9,104 nucleotides of DNA from Pseudomonadota bacterium (GCA_021845555.1 JAJZVS010000144.1:1-9104), one strand, 5' to 3'. Counted from the first letter of the stretch, positions 1-6,676 are shown. Translations and numbers: made by a program. The notes: generated from the letters alone by a model not told the origin.

Positions 1-1490
1 GCCAGGGCCCCTGCCGTCCCGCTGCCGCCGGCCATCGCGACGCCGACGGCCCGCACCTGCGATCCGCCCGGGTCGGCGGCGCCGCGGTTGCCGCCGGACG
101 CTCCGCCGCCGCTCGCGCCGCCCGCCGTACCAGCCGTTGGGCCACCCATTGGGCCGGCCCCCGTCAGGCGGTGGACCAGATCGCCCGGCGTCGGCAACTC
201 GGCCACGTAGCACAGGCGGATCAGCACCATCTCGGCGGCGGCCCGGCGATCGGGCGCGGTTTCCACCTCGCCCACGCCTTTCAGCAGCATCTGCCAGGCC
301 CGCGCCAGGACGGGGACGGACAGCTGGTCGGCCAGGGCGGCGCCGCGGGTGCGCTCGGCCTCCGGCAGTTCGGCGGAGCGGCGCAGGTCGGGGACGGATT
401 TCAGCCGCGTGACGGTGTGCACCAGGTCGAGCAGGTCGGCGAGCACCGCGCCCAGATCGGCGCCGTGTTCGTGCGCCCGCTCGGTGACCGCGAGCGCAGC
501 CGCCGGCTGGCCCGACATGACGGCCTCCAGCAGGTCGAACACCGCGGCGCGGTCGGCGAGGCCCAGCATGTCGGCGACTTGCGCGCCCGTGACGGGTACG
601 GCCCCCGCCTCGCCCCCCGCCTCGATGCCCGATTGGGCGATCGCCTGGTCCAGCAGCGACAGCCCGTCGCGCACCGACCCGTCGGCGGCGCGGGCGATCA
701 GGTCGAGCGCGCCTTGCTCCACCGCGACCCCTTCGGCGGCGGCGATCCGGGCGAAATGCTCGGTGAGCTCGGCCACCCGGACCCGGCGCAGGTCGAAGCG
801 CTGGCAGCGCGACAGCACCGTGATCGGCACCTTGCGGATCTCGGTGGTGGCGAACACGAAATGCACGTGCTCGGGCGGCTCCTCCAGCGTCTTCAGCAGC
901 GCGTTGAAGGCGTTGCGCGAGAGCATGTGGACTTCGTCGATGACGAAGACCTTGGTGCGCGCCTGGAGCGGGCGGAAGCGCGTCGCCTCGATGATCTCGC
1001 GCACGTCGTCCACGCCGGTGCGGGAGGCGGCGTCCATCTCCATCACGTCCGGATGGCGGTCGGCCAGGATGGCGCGGCAATTGGGGCAGACGCCGCAGGG
1101 ATCGGCGGTCGCGCCGCCGGTGCCGTCCGGCCCGGTGCAGTTCAGCGCGCGGGCGATGATGCGCGCGGTGGTGGTCTTTCCCACGCCGCGCACGCCGGTG
1201 AGCATGAAGGCATGCGCGACCCGCCCGGCGGCGAAGGCGTTGCGCAGGGTGCGGACCATCGCCTCCTGCCCGATCAGGTCGTCGAAGCGGGTCGGGCGGT
1301 ATTTGCGGGCGAGCACGCGGTAGGGGGTGCCCGAGGCGGCCGTGGGGGCGGCGGTGGGCGCGGGATCGTCGCCGAACGCCGGCGCGGGCATATCGCCGAA
1401 CAGGCCGGGGCCGGCGGGCGGCTCCGGTACCGGCGGCTCTGGCGCCGGGGTGTCCTGCGGGGCGGGGTCTTCCTGGAACAGGCCGGACAT
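1..1490 (-). CDS. dnaX: DNA polymerase III subunit gamma/tau (5' part, runs off left edge)
   Basis: This is the clamp-loader ATPase subunit that organises the replicative polymerase and loads the sliding clamp. About 496 codons are visible with no stop before the window edge. After a Pro/Ala-rich N-terminal extension of about 55 residues, the AAA+ core begins (YRVLARKYRP, about 57-66). Walker A is GVRGVGKT with K105. Four zinc-ligand cysteines are C118, C132, C135 and C138. Walker B is VFVIDEVH with D185/E186, and the sensor-1 region has the SRC motif at 227-229. Clamp-loader domains II and III follow, then a Gly/Ala-rich linker at the window edge; the tau C-terminus lies outside. The ATG at 1490 was chosen because it opens the frame 54 bp after the SRP RNA; I see no good Shine-Dalgarno sequence before it. 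No A-rich slippery site is visible in the part shown. Family identification is certain. Confidence 0.97.
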   Translation of the reverse strand, partial: MSGLFQEDPAPQDTPAPEPPVPEPPAGPGLFGDMPAPAFGDDPAPTAAPTAASGTPYRVLARKYRPTRFDDLIGQEAMVRTLRNAFAAGRVAHAFMLTGVRGVGKTTTARIIARALNCTGPDGTGGATADPCGVCPNCRAILADRHPDVMEMDAASRTGVDDVREIIEATRFRPLQARTKVFVIDEVHMLSRNAFNALLKTLEEPPEHVHFVFATTEIRKVPITVLSRCQRFDLRRVRVAELTEHFARIAAAEGVAVEQGALDLIARAADGSVRDGLSLLDQAIAQSGIEAGGEAGAVPVTGAQVADMLGLADRAAVFDLLEAVMSGQPAAALAVTERAHEHGADLGAVLADLLDLVHTVTRLKSVPDLRRSAELPEAERTRGAALADQLSVPVLARAWQMLLKGVGEVETAPDRRAAAEMVLIRLCYVAELPTPGDLVHRLTGAGPMGGPTAGTAGGASGGGASGGNRGAADPGGSQVRAVGVAMAGGSGTAGAL

Positions 1491-1494
1491 GCGG

Positions 1495-1526
1495 GGCTGA
1501 CTCAGCCGCCGCGGCGGCCACCTGAG
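1495..1526 (-). repeat. overlapping palindromes between ffs and dnaX
   Basis: Three inverted repeats overlap in this short spacer. GGCTGA-C-TCAGCC is at 1495-1507, the 14-bp perfect palindrome GCCGCCGCGGCGGC is at 1505-1518, and CTCAG (1501-1505) can pair with CTGAG (1522-1526) around the second. They lie 5 to 36 bp before the dnaX start codon. They may form a terminator-like or processing hairpin downstream of the SRP RNA, or an operator. No T-tract follows on the minus strand, and GC-rich palindromes arise easily in this DNA. Confidence 0.35.
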
Positions 1527-1544
1527 GGGGAGGTGAGTGCGGGT

Positions 1545-1641
1545 GGGAGGCCGGACCGGCAACCCGGGCGTAAACTCGCTGCGGCTGCTTCCTTCCGGAC
1601 CTGACCGGGTTGGCAAGGCGCCCGTCCGCGGCCGACCTCCC
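1545..1641 (-). ncRNA. ffs: small signal recognition particle RNA (4.5S type)
   Basis: This is the RNA scaffold of the bacterial signal recognition particle, which with Ffh targets nascent membrane proteins. Read on the minus strand it contains the hallmark apical domain (GGTCCGGAAGGAAGCAG, about 1585-1601): the GGAA tetraloop and the asymmetric internal loop bound by Ffh. The ends pair as GGGAGG at 1636-1641 with CCTCCC at 1545-1550, continuing inward with few mismatches, giving a hairpin of about 97 nt, the usual bacterial short form. It lies just upstream of dnaX on the same strand, an arrangement known in alphaproteobacteria. The exact ends are inferred from the terminal pairing. Confidence 0.93.
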
Positions 1642-1649
1642 GAAGGGAC

Positions 1650-1678
1650 CATATCATGGTTCGGGTGGGGGCGCACAA
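1650..1678 (-). promoter_or_regulatory. candidate sigma70-type promoter of the SRP RNA
   Basis: On the minus strand TTGTGC (1678-1673) and GATATG (1655-1650) are separated by 17 bp, and the -10-like box ends 8 bp before the predicted RNA 5' end at 1641. The spacing fits a housekeeping promoter well. The hexamers themselves are only moderate matches, so the call rests mainly on position. Confidence 0.42.
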
Positions 1679-1903
1679 GCCGGGGGGAGGAAATGAGGTT
1701 GGCGCCCCCGGGACCGCGCTTGGGGCACAGGGCCGCCGCCGGATCGCGTGGCCCGGCCGCGAGGAGCGCGTTGGGTAGTTTCCGATCCTGGCCCCGCGCC
1801 CCGCAGGAACAATATCGTCTGGTTCAGGCGGAGGCAGCCCGGCTGCCCCGCCGTCCCGTCGGCGCCGCCCCTTCGATGGAGGCGGTGGAATTCTGTGGTC
1901 CGA

Positions 1904-2407
1904 ATGACGAATTCCGCTGCGGCCTGTTCCCTTGGACCCGAGTTCGAGCCGTTCCTTTTCGCGGCGGTCGGCGCGGATCGGAACGGCCTGCCGCTCAGTG
2001 TCCTGTCCGCTCTCGCGCGTCGGGACGTCGATCCCTGGCAGGAAGCCGCCCGGCTGACCGAAATGCCCGAGGCAACCGCGACCCGGACCTTGGCGGCCCT
2101 GCTGGGGGCAGCGCCCGACGGCGCGTGGACCGATGCCGGCGGCGGCGCGACCGCCGCCCGGCTGATCGCGCTTCTGCCGCGCCGGGCCGGTGGCGGCACG
2201 TCTTCGCCCCGCGGCGTACCCCGGGCCGGCGTGGCGACCGAGCTTCGGCTCGGCCTGCCCGCGATCCTGCTGCTGATCTTCATGGCCTGCATGCTGGGCG
2301 CGGAAGCCCTCACGGCAAGCCATCGCGCGCCGGCCCCGATCGTTCACGTGCGCGCGAGCCCATCCAGCCTCGTCGTGCCCGGAGCGCCGCCGCGCGGTGG
2401 CGCGTGA
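1904..2407 (+). CDS. unrecognised 167-residue protein with one membrane segment
   Basis: I cannot assign a function. The protein starts with an acidic/hydrophobic stretch (FEPFLFAAVGADRNGLPLSV, about 15-34). Next comes a helical part containing LSALARRDVDPWQEAARL (about 34-51) and a segment rich in Ala and Leu to about residue 92. It resembles, from memory, a conserved hypothetical family of alphaproteobacteria with a DPW..AA..L core. A hydrophobic run, LGLPAILLLIFMACMLGA (about 117-134), is a probable single transmembrane helix, followed by a short Pro/Ser-rich tail. The ATG at 1904 is preferred because residues before it in the open frame look like random high-GC reading. A GTG at 1895 is an alternative and sits 12 bp after GGAGG (1878-1882). 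The next gene starts 33 bp downstream on the same strand, so co-transcription is likely. Confidence 0.62.
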   Translation: MTNSAAACSLGPEFEPFLFAAVGADRNGLPLSVLSALARRDVDPWQEAARLTEMPEATATRTLAALLGAAPDGAWTDAGGGATAARLIALLPRRAGGGTSSPRGVPRAGVATELRLGLPAILLLIFMACMLGAEALTASHRAPAPIVHVRASPSSLVVPGAPPRGGA

Positions 2408-2440
2408 CCATCCCGTGGGTGGCAACACAAGGAGGATCCC

Positions 2441-2596
2441 ATGACCGACAGCCAGACCCGTCCGGATGCGGACGACCGGGCCGAGCAGGCCAAGCCGGAA
2501 CCGCCGGATCAGCAGCCAAAGCCGAGCCAGGCCAGCGGAGCGAAGGAGCCGGCGCAGCGCAGGCCGGCGGGGCGGAAGCCGCTCTTCGGCACCTGA
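2441..2596 (+). CDS. small charged, disordered protein (51 residues)
   Basis: The function is unknown. The frame starts with ATG at 2441, directly after a strong Shine-Dalgarno (AAGGAGG, ending at 2435, five bases before the ATG), and ends with TGA at 2594-2596. The product is rich in Asp, Glu, Gln, Pro, Lys and Arg, with acidic residues early and basic residues late, has no hydrophobic segment and should be intrinsically disordered. It ends in RRPAGRKPLFGT; a basic tail ending in RKPLF recurs, from memory, in small alphaproteobacterial hypothetical proteins. Its position 33 bp after the 167-residue membrane-protein gene suggests a shared transcript. The strong ribosome binding site is the main evidence that it is real. 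Confidence 0.62.
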   Translation: MTDSQTRPDADDRAEQAKPEPPDQQPKPSQASGAKEPAQRRPAGRKPLFGT

Positions 2597-2633
2597 GGGG
2601 ATTCCCCAACCCGACCGCGAACCGTGTTCCGCG
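2597..2633 (+). repeat. two short inverted repeats upstream of the regulator gene
   Basis: GGGGA-T-TCCCC occupies 2597-2607, immediately after the stop codon of the small gene. CGCGAAC (2616-2622) faces GTTC-C-GCG (2626-2633) across CGT, with one bulged base. They may serve as a weak terminator of the small-gene pair or as protein-binding sites for the downstream regulator gene. No T-tract follows. The rest of the spacer, to 2789, shows no clear promoter or FNR/FixK box (TTGAT-N4-ATCAA). Confidence 0.25.
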
Positions 2634-2789
2634 CGCGCCGCCCCTGGTGCGCGAGGCTGAGTAGATTCCGAGCCTGATGCGGTCGCTCGGCATACGGCTA
2701 TCAACCGTCGAACCTGACGAATGACCGCTTGCGGCGGGTCTGCCGATGCCGCGACCGGCGCACGCCGCGTCATCACAGGGATCCCCGAC

Positions 2790-3671
2790 ATGCAGAGTCT
2801 TTCCTGTTCGGCCTCGAACAAGACAGCCCTGGAGCGACCGCGACCGTCGCCGCTGCGCATCGCGACCCCGACGGACCCGGACCGGCTCGCCTCCCTGGCT
2901 CCTGCTGGCCGAACGCTCCTTGTGGACAAGGATCAGCCGATCTACGCCGAGGGTGAGCCGGCCACGTTCTGCTACCGCATTCTCGGCGGCTGCGTACGCA
3001 TGGTGAAGCTGATCGACGACGGACGGCGCCAAGTGACGGAGTTCCTGCTGCCCGACGATCTCTTCGGCCTCGATATGTTCGACGCGCACGACCTGACCGC
3101 CGAGGCGGTGATCCCGACCACGGTGTGCCGATACCGGCGGGCCGCGTTGGAAGCCCTGGCCGATCGCGACCCCGCCGTCGCGCGTGGGCTGCGCAGCTTC
3201 GCCGCGCACGGCCTGCGCAAGGCGCGTGGGCAGATGATGCTGCTCGGCCGCACGACAGCGATGGAACGGATCGCGAGCTTCCTGCTGGAAATGACCGCCC
3301 GTGCCTCGCGCCCTGGCCAGGATCAGGTGGCGCTGCCCATGGGGCGCGCCGACATTGCCGATTACCTCGGGCTGACCACCGAAACCATCTGCCGGGCGCT
3401 CGGCTGCCTGCGCGAAAGCGGAACGATCGACACCAGCCGGGGCCGGGACGGCACCTGCGTCACGATCCACGATCTGGCCGCCTTGCGGACGCTGGCCTCG
3501 GCCGAGTTGACCCGCGCAGGGGTGGGGCTGCGGTCGGGTCGCGATGGCGATCCCCTTGCGCCGCTCGACCCGTTGATCCCGCCGCGGCACCAGGGCTGGC
3601 TCGGGCGAGAGAGGTCGGGCGGCAACGGTCCGCCGCTTGCCGTGACCGCCATCTTCCTCGCGCAAACCTGA
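2790..3671 (+). CDS. Crp/FNR-superfamily transcription regulator, FixK-like
   Basis: A 293-residue DNA-binding regulator. An N-terminal cyclic-nucleotide-binding-like beta-barrel covers about 40-125 (KDQPIYAEGEPATF, then ILGGCVRMVK and GRRQVTEFLLPDDLFGLD). A long dimerisation helix follows at about 125-165. The winged helix-turn-helix is at about 180-228, with recognition helix TTETICRALGCLRESG. E198, C201 and R202 align with E209, S212 and R213 of FNR, predicting a TTGAT/ATCAA-type half-site. The four-cysteine iron-sulfur pattern of FNR is absent, so it is FixK-like rather than a true FNR; it is also unlikely to be a cAMP receptor. ATG 2790 is chosen because AGGG lies about 9 bp upstream and residues before it look random; an in-frame ATG at 2721 has no such site. 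About 55 residues extend past the usual end of the family. It heads a same-strand group with the proton ATPase and PPK2. Confidence 0.9.
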   Translation: MQSLSCSASNKTALERPRPSPLRIATPTDPDRLASLAPAGRTLLVDKDQPIYAEGEPATFCYRILGGCVRMVKLIDDGRRQVTEFLLPDDLFGLDMFDAHDLTAEAVIPTTVCRYRRAALEALADRDPAVARGLRSFAAHGLRKARGQMMLLGRTTAMERIASFLLEMTARASRPGQDQVALPMGRADIADYLGLTTETICRALGCLRESGTIDTSRGRDGTCVTIHDLAALRTLASAELTRAGVGLRSGRDGDPLAPLDPLIPPRHQGWLGRERSGGNGPPLAVTAIFLAQT

Positions 3672-3723
3672 GCCGTTGGGGAGGTCGGCCCGCCGCTGAC
3701 CGACGGCTCGGAGCCGGCCTCCC
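3671..3723 (+). promoter_or_regulatory. hairpin with an alternative pairing between regulator and ATPase genes
   Basis: GGGAGGTCGGC (3679-3689) can pair with GCCGGCCTCCC (3713-3723) over 11 bp with a single T-G wobble, and GCCG/CGGC (3692-3695 with 3704-3707) forms a small inner stem. An alternative six-base pairing, AGCCGT (3671-3676, overlapping the regulator stop codon) with ACGGCT (3703-3708), is incompatible with the main stem as a simple nested fold. No T-tract follows. It may be a Rho-independent-like partial terminator, an mRNA-stability element or an attenuator ahead of the ATPase gene at 3767. Confidence 0.42.
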
Positions 3724-3766
3724 GATCGCTCCGAACACGGCGCGTCGTCGATAGGGAAGAACGCAG

Positions 3767-6634
3767 ATGGCCGCCACAACTCCATCGCCGCCTGCCGGGA
3801 CCACCGGCCCCGCCAAGCCGGTGGCAGCCAGGCAGACAGCCGCGCCGGGCGGCCTGACGAGCGACGAGGCCCGCCGCCTGCTGACGAAATTCGGCCCCAA
3901 CGCCATGCCGGATACGAGCATGCACCCGGTGCGGATGGCGCTCGGGAAATTCTGGGCCCCGGTGCCGTGGATGCTCGAGGCGGCGATCGTGCTCGAACTG
4001 GGCCTCGGCAAATATGTGGAGGCCGCGATCATCGCCGGCCTGCTGGTGTTCAACGCGGCGCTCGGCCTGTTCCAGGAGAGCCGTGCCCAGGCAACGCTCG
4101 CCGCACTGAAGTCGCGGCTCGCCCTGAGCGCGTCCGTCCGGCGCGACGGCGCATGGAAAACCGTGCCCGCGGCCGAGCTTGTGCCGGGCGACGTGGTGAA
4201 GCTTTCGCTCGGCGGCGTGGTGGCCGCGGATGTGCATATCGACGGCGGAGAAGTTCTGCTCGACCAGTCCATGCTGACCGGCGAATCGGTGCCCATCGAA
4301 GCCGGGGCGGGCGTTGCCACCTACGCCGGCGCGCTCGTGCGCCGGGGCGAGGCGGTGGCGGAGGTCACGGCGACCGGCGCGCGCACCAAGTTCGGCCGCA
4401 CCGCGGAACTGGTCCGCACCGCGCATGTGGTGAGCTCCCAGCAGACCGCGGTGCTGCGCGTGGTGCGCAACCTTGCCGCGTTCAATGGGGTCGTCATTCT
4501 GGCGCTGGTGGCCTACGCGTGGTTCCTGGCGATGCCGCTAGCGGAGATCATCCCTCTCGTCCTGACGGCCGTTCTGGCATCGATCCCGGTTGCGCTGCCG
4601 GCGACGTTCACACTGGCGGCGGCGCTTGGCGCGCGGGCGCTGGCAAAACTGAACGTCCTTCCGACCCGTCTGTCCGCGGTGGATGAAGCGGGCACGACCG
4701 ATGTCCTGTGCGCCGACAAGACCGGCACGCTGACCCAGAATGCGCTGAAGGTCACGACCGTCCATCCCATGCCCGGCTTTGACGAAGCGCATGTCCTGGC
4801 CTTGGCCGCGCTGGCGAGCGCGGACGGCGGGCAGGATCCGGTGGACGCGGCCATTCGCGCGGCGGCGGGGAGCAAAGGCGTCTCCGACGCGCCGAAATTG
4901 GTGAAGTTCGAGCCGTTCGATCCGGCGAAGAAGATGTCCGAGGCGAGTGCGACCGACTCGACCGGAGGTCTGCAACGGATCGTGAAAGGCGCCTTCAGCG
5001 TCGTCATCGCGCTGGCCCAGCCGTCGCAAGCCGCGACCGACGCGGCGAATGACCTGGAGGGAAAGGGCTTCCGGGTGCTCGCCGTCGCGGCCGGGCCGCA
5101 AGGTGCGATGAAGCTGGCCGGACTGATTGCGCTCAGCGACCCGCCGCGTTCGGACTCCGCGGCGCTCATTACCGAATTGCATGGGCTGGGCGTGCGGACC
5201 GTGATGGTGACGGGCGACGCTCCGGCGACCGCTGCCATCGTGGCGCGCGCGGTGGGGCTCGATGGGGCCGTCTGTCCGCCCGGACCGATCCCCGAGGACG
5301 TCCACCCCGGGCAATTCGCGGTCTTCGCCGGCGTCCTTCCGGAGGACAAGTATAAGCTGGTCAAGGCGTTCCAGAAGGGCGGCCATACCGTCGGCATGTG
5401 CGGCGACGGCGCCAACGACGCGCCGGCGTTGCGCCAGGCGCAGATCGGGATCGCCGTCTCGACGGCAACCGACGTCGCCAAATCGGCCGCCGGCATGGTG
5501 CTGACCGAGCCGGGCCTGGTCGGCATCGTCGCCGCGGTCAAGGAAGGGCGCATCACGTTCCAGCGCATCCAGACCTACACGCTGAACACGATCGCCAAGA
5601 AGGTCGCGACGGTGCTGTTCCTGGTTGCCGGCCTGATCATGACCGGGCACGCGATCCTCACGCCGTTGCTGATGGTCATTGTGATGGTCACCGGCGATTT
5701 TCTATCGATGTCGTTGACGACGGACACGGTGCGGCCGTCCCCGGCGCCTAATGCCTGGCGCATCGGCAGGTTGACGACCGCCGGCGTCATCATGGGGATC
5801 TGCCTGCTGGCCTTCTGCACCGGCGTCCTGGCCGTCGCGAGATTCGGCATGGCCCTCGGAACCGGGGCGCTGAGAACCCAGGCCTTCATCGCCCTGGTGT
5901 TCGGCAGCCAGGCGACGATCTATGCCATCCGCGAACGCCGGCATTTGTGGGGCTCGCGCCCCAGCCTCTGGCTCCTGGTGTCGTCCGTGGCCGATATCGG
6001 GATCGCTTCGACATTGGCCGTCGGGGGAATTGCAATGACATCCCTGGCGCCGGCGATCGTGGCGGGCACGCTTGCCGCGGCGGTTGCCTTCGCATTGGTG
6101 CTGGATCTGGTGAAGGTTCCGGTCTTCGCGCGTCTCGGGATCTCCGGGCATCCCGGGGGTCCTGCTTCACCGGGCGAACCCGGCGCCATGGCAAAGACGG
6201 AGGGAACACCTGTGACCGAACCCACTGCCTCCCAGCCCAAGCCTGTCGCCCCCAAGCCTGTCGACCCAAGGCTGGCGACCCCAAGGCTGGCGACCCCAAA
6301 CCGGCGGCGAAAGCCGCACCCAAGCTTGATGCCCACGCCGCGGTCAAGCCGGAAGCCGAGGCTGCGCCCGCGGCCAGCGCCGGCATCGCGGCACTGCTCA
6401 ACACGTCGCTCGGCGACCTCCTGGTTGCCGGCCTCATCAAGGATCCGGAGGATGCCGGGCGTGTCATCGCCGCAGCCATCAGCCAGGCGGCGGCGCCCGT
6501 CGCGGCCGCGCCGGTGCCTCCCGCCGACGCCGACCGCGTACCGGAGGCCGCAGCGCGGACACCGCCCGCCTCGGCACCAAAGACCGGCACGTGATCCGGT
6601 GGGCCATTCGCGCCGGACGGCGGCGCGAGGCTGA
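3767..6634 (+). CDS. plasma-membrane proton-efflux P-type ATPase (type IIIA), tail out of frame
   Basis: An ATP-driven proton exporter of the inner membrane. Visible motifs in order: M2 with N96 in LLVFNAA (matching Asn106 of plant AHA2); the actuator motif TGES at 171-174; M4 with IPVALP at 273-278; the phosphorylation site CADKTGTLT with D317; KGAF at 407-410; DPPR at 458-461; MVTGD at 480-484; and the hinge GDGANDAP at 546-553. In M6, D644 of VTGDFLSMSL aligns with Asp684 of AHA2, the proton acceptor. These signatures favour a proton pump over a metal or magnesium pump. The conserved body ends near residue 793. Past residue 832 (from 6263) the frame becomes Arg/Pro/Ser-rich nonsense, because a repeat unit at 6254-6267 is one base short. 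Restoring that base gives a 942-residue protein ending at 6594 instead of 955 residues ending at 6634. AGGGAAG at about 3753-3759 precedes the ATG. The regulator lies upstream and ppk2 downstream. Confidence 0.94.
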   Translation: MAATTPSPPAGTTGPAKPVAARQTAAPGGLTSDEARRLLTKFGPNAMPDTSMHPVRMALGKFWAPVPWMLEAAIVLELGLGKYVEAAIIAGLLVFNAALGLFQESRAQATLAALKSRLALSASVRRDGAWKTVPAAELVPGDVVKLSLGGVVAADVHIDGGEVLLDQSMLTGESVPIEAGAGVATYAGALVRRGEAVAEVTATGARTKFGRTAELVRTAHVVSSQQTAVLRVVRNLAAFNGVVILALVAYAWFLAMPLAEIIPLVLTAVLASIPVALPATFTLAAALGARALAKLNVLPTRLSAVDEAGTTDVLCADKTGTLTQNALKVTTVHPMPGFDEAHVLALAALASADGGQDPVDAAIRAAAGSKGVSDAPKLVKFEPFDPAKKMSEASATDSTGGLQRIVKGAFSVVIALAQPSQAATDAANDLEGKGFRVLAVAAGPQGAMKLAGLIALSDPPRSDSAALITELHGLGVRTVMVTGDAPATAAIVARAVGLDGAVCPPGPIPEDVHPGQFAVFAGVLPEDKYKLVKAFQKGGHTVGMCGDGANDAPALRQAQIGIAVSTATDVAKSAAGMVLTEPGLVGIVAAVKEGRITFQRIQTYTLNTIAKKVATVLFLVAGLIMTGHAILTPLLMVIVMVTGDFLSMSLTTDTVRPSPAPNAWRIGRLTTAGVIMGICLLAFCTGVLAVARFGMALGTGALRTQAFIALVFGSQATIYAIRERRHLWGSRPSLWLLVSSVADIGIASTLAVGGIAMTSLAPAIVAGTLAAAVAFALVLDLVKVPVFARLGISGHPGGPASPGEPGAMAKTEGTPVTEPTASQPKPVAPKPVDPRLATPRLATPNRRRKPHPSLMPTPRSSRKPRLRPRPAPASRHCSTRRSATSWLPASSRIRRMPGVSSPQPSARRRRPSRPRRCLPPTPTAYRRPQRGHRPPRHQRPARDPVGHSRRTAARG
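6212..6594 (+). pseudogene. displaced C-terminal tail of the ATPase, or a separate small gene with a frameshift
   Basis: From 6263 to the TGA at 6592-6594 the protein-like frame is the one offset by -1 from the ATPase frame. It reads as a Lys/Pro/Ala-rich linker (DPKPAAKAAPKLDAHAAVKP), then a helical, hydrophobic segment (GIAALLNTSLGDLLVAGL, followed by IKDPEDAGRVIAAAISQ) and an Ala/Pro-rich end. A GTG at 6212, in the ATPase frame, follows GGAGG (6199-6203) by 8 bp, an excellent start signal. With the missing base restored this start would give a 127-residue product. So the region is either the ATPase's own C-terminal domain, or a once separate or internally restarted small protein. No known family was recognised. 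Its position in the ATPase reading path makes a regulatory tail plausible, but that is inference. Confidence 0.55.
6239..6297 (+). repeat. tandem 15-bp repeat (four units, second unit 14 bp)
   Basis: Four consecutive units lie inside the ATPase tail: AAGCCTGTCGCCCCC (6239-6253), AAGCCTGTCGACCC (6254-6267), AAGGCTGGCGACCCC (6268-6282) and an identical copy (6283-6297). In frame they encode pentapeptides of the type KPVAP, KPVDP, KAGDP, KAGDP. The second unit has three C where the later units have four. That single missing base shifts the reading frame by -1 relative to the frame that looks protein-like downstream. A degenerate fifth unit starts at 6298. Confidence 0.9.
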
Positions 6635-6676
6635 ACCGGGACGAACCGTGGGACCAACACCGCCGGAGGAACGAGG

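Noticed and set aside
171..1604. Long plus-strand open frame of 477 codons opposite dnaX
   Set aside because: It is a shadow of dnaX: the His/Gly/Ala/Arg-rich translation has no domain, and it also runs through the SRP RNA gene.
1806..1824. GGAAC...GTT resembling an EcfG general-stress promoter upstream of the 167-residue protein
   Set aside because: The boxes are only 11 bp apart, whereas the known alphaproteobacterial element needs about 16-17 bp.
3679..3690. A 12-base string shared by this spacer hairpin and the 5' end of the SRP RNA (GGGAGGTCGGCC)
   Set aside because: A GC-rich 12-mer that forms one arm of a stem in both places; no further similarity follows, so chance is the simplest explanation.
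2597..3766. FNR/FixK box (TTGAT-N4-ATCAA) in front of the regulator or the ATPase
   Set aside because: I searched both spacers (2597-2789 and 3672-3766) by eye; only isolated half-sites such as ATCAA near 2700 occur, with no matching partner.
2310..3785. Minus-strand open frame of 491 codons opposite the regulator
   Set aside because: It spans two small genes, a spacer and the regulator on the opposite strand, with a low-complexity Arg/Gly-rich translation. The regulator on the plus strand has clear domains.
4513..5650. Minus-strand open frames opposite the ATPase
   Set aside because: They mirror the high-GC third positions of the ATPase and show no motif of their own.
6254..6275. Programmed -1 ribosomal frameshift at the short repeat unit
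   Set aside because: The GAC CCA AGG context lacks a slippery heptamer that would let both tRNAs re-pair after a -1 slip, so a missing base or sequencing error is more likely.
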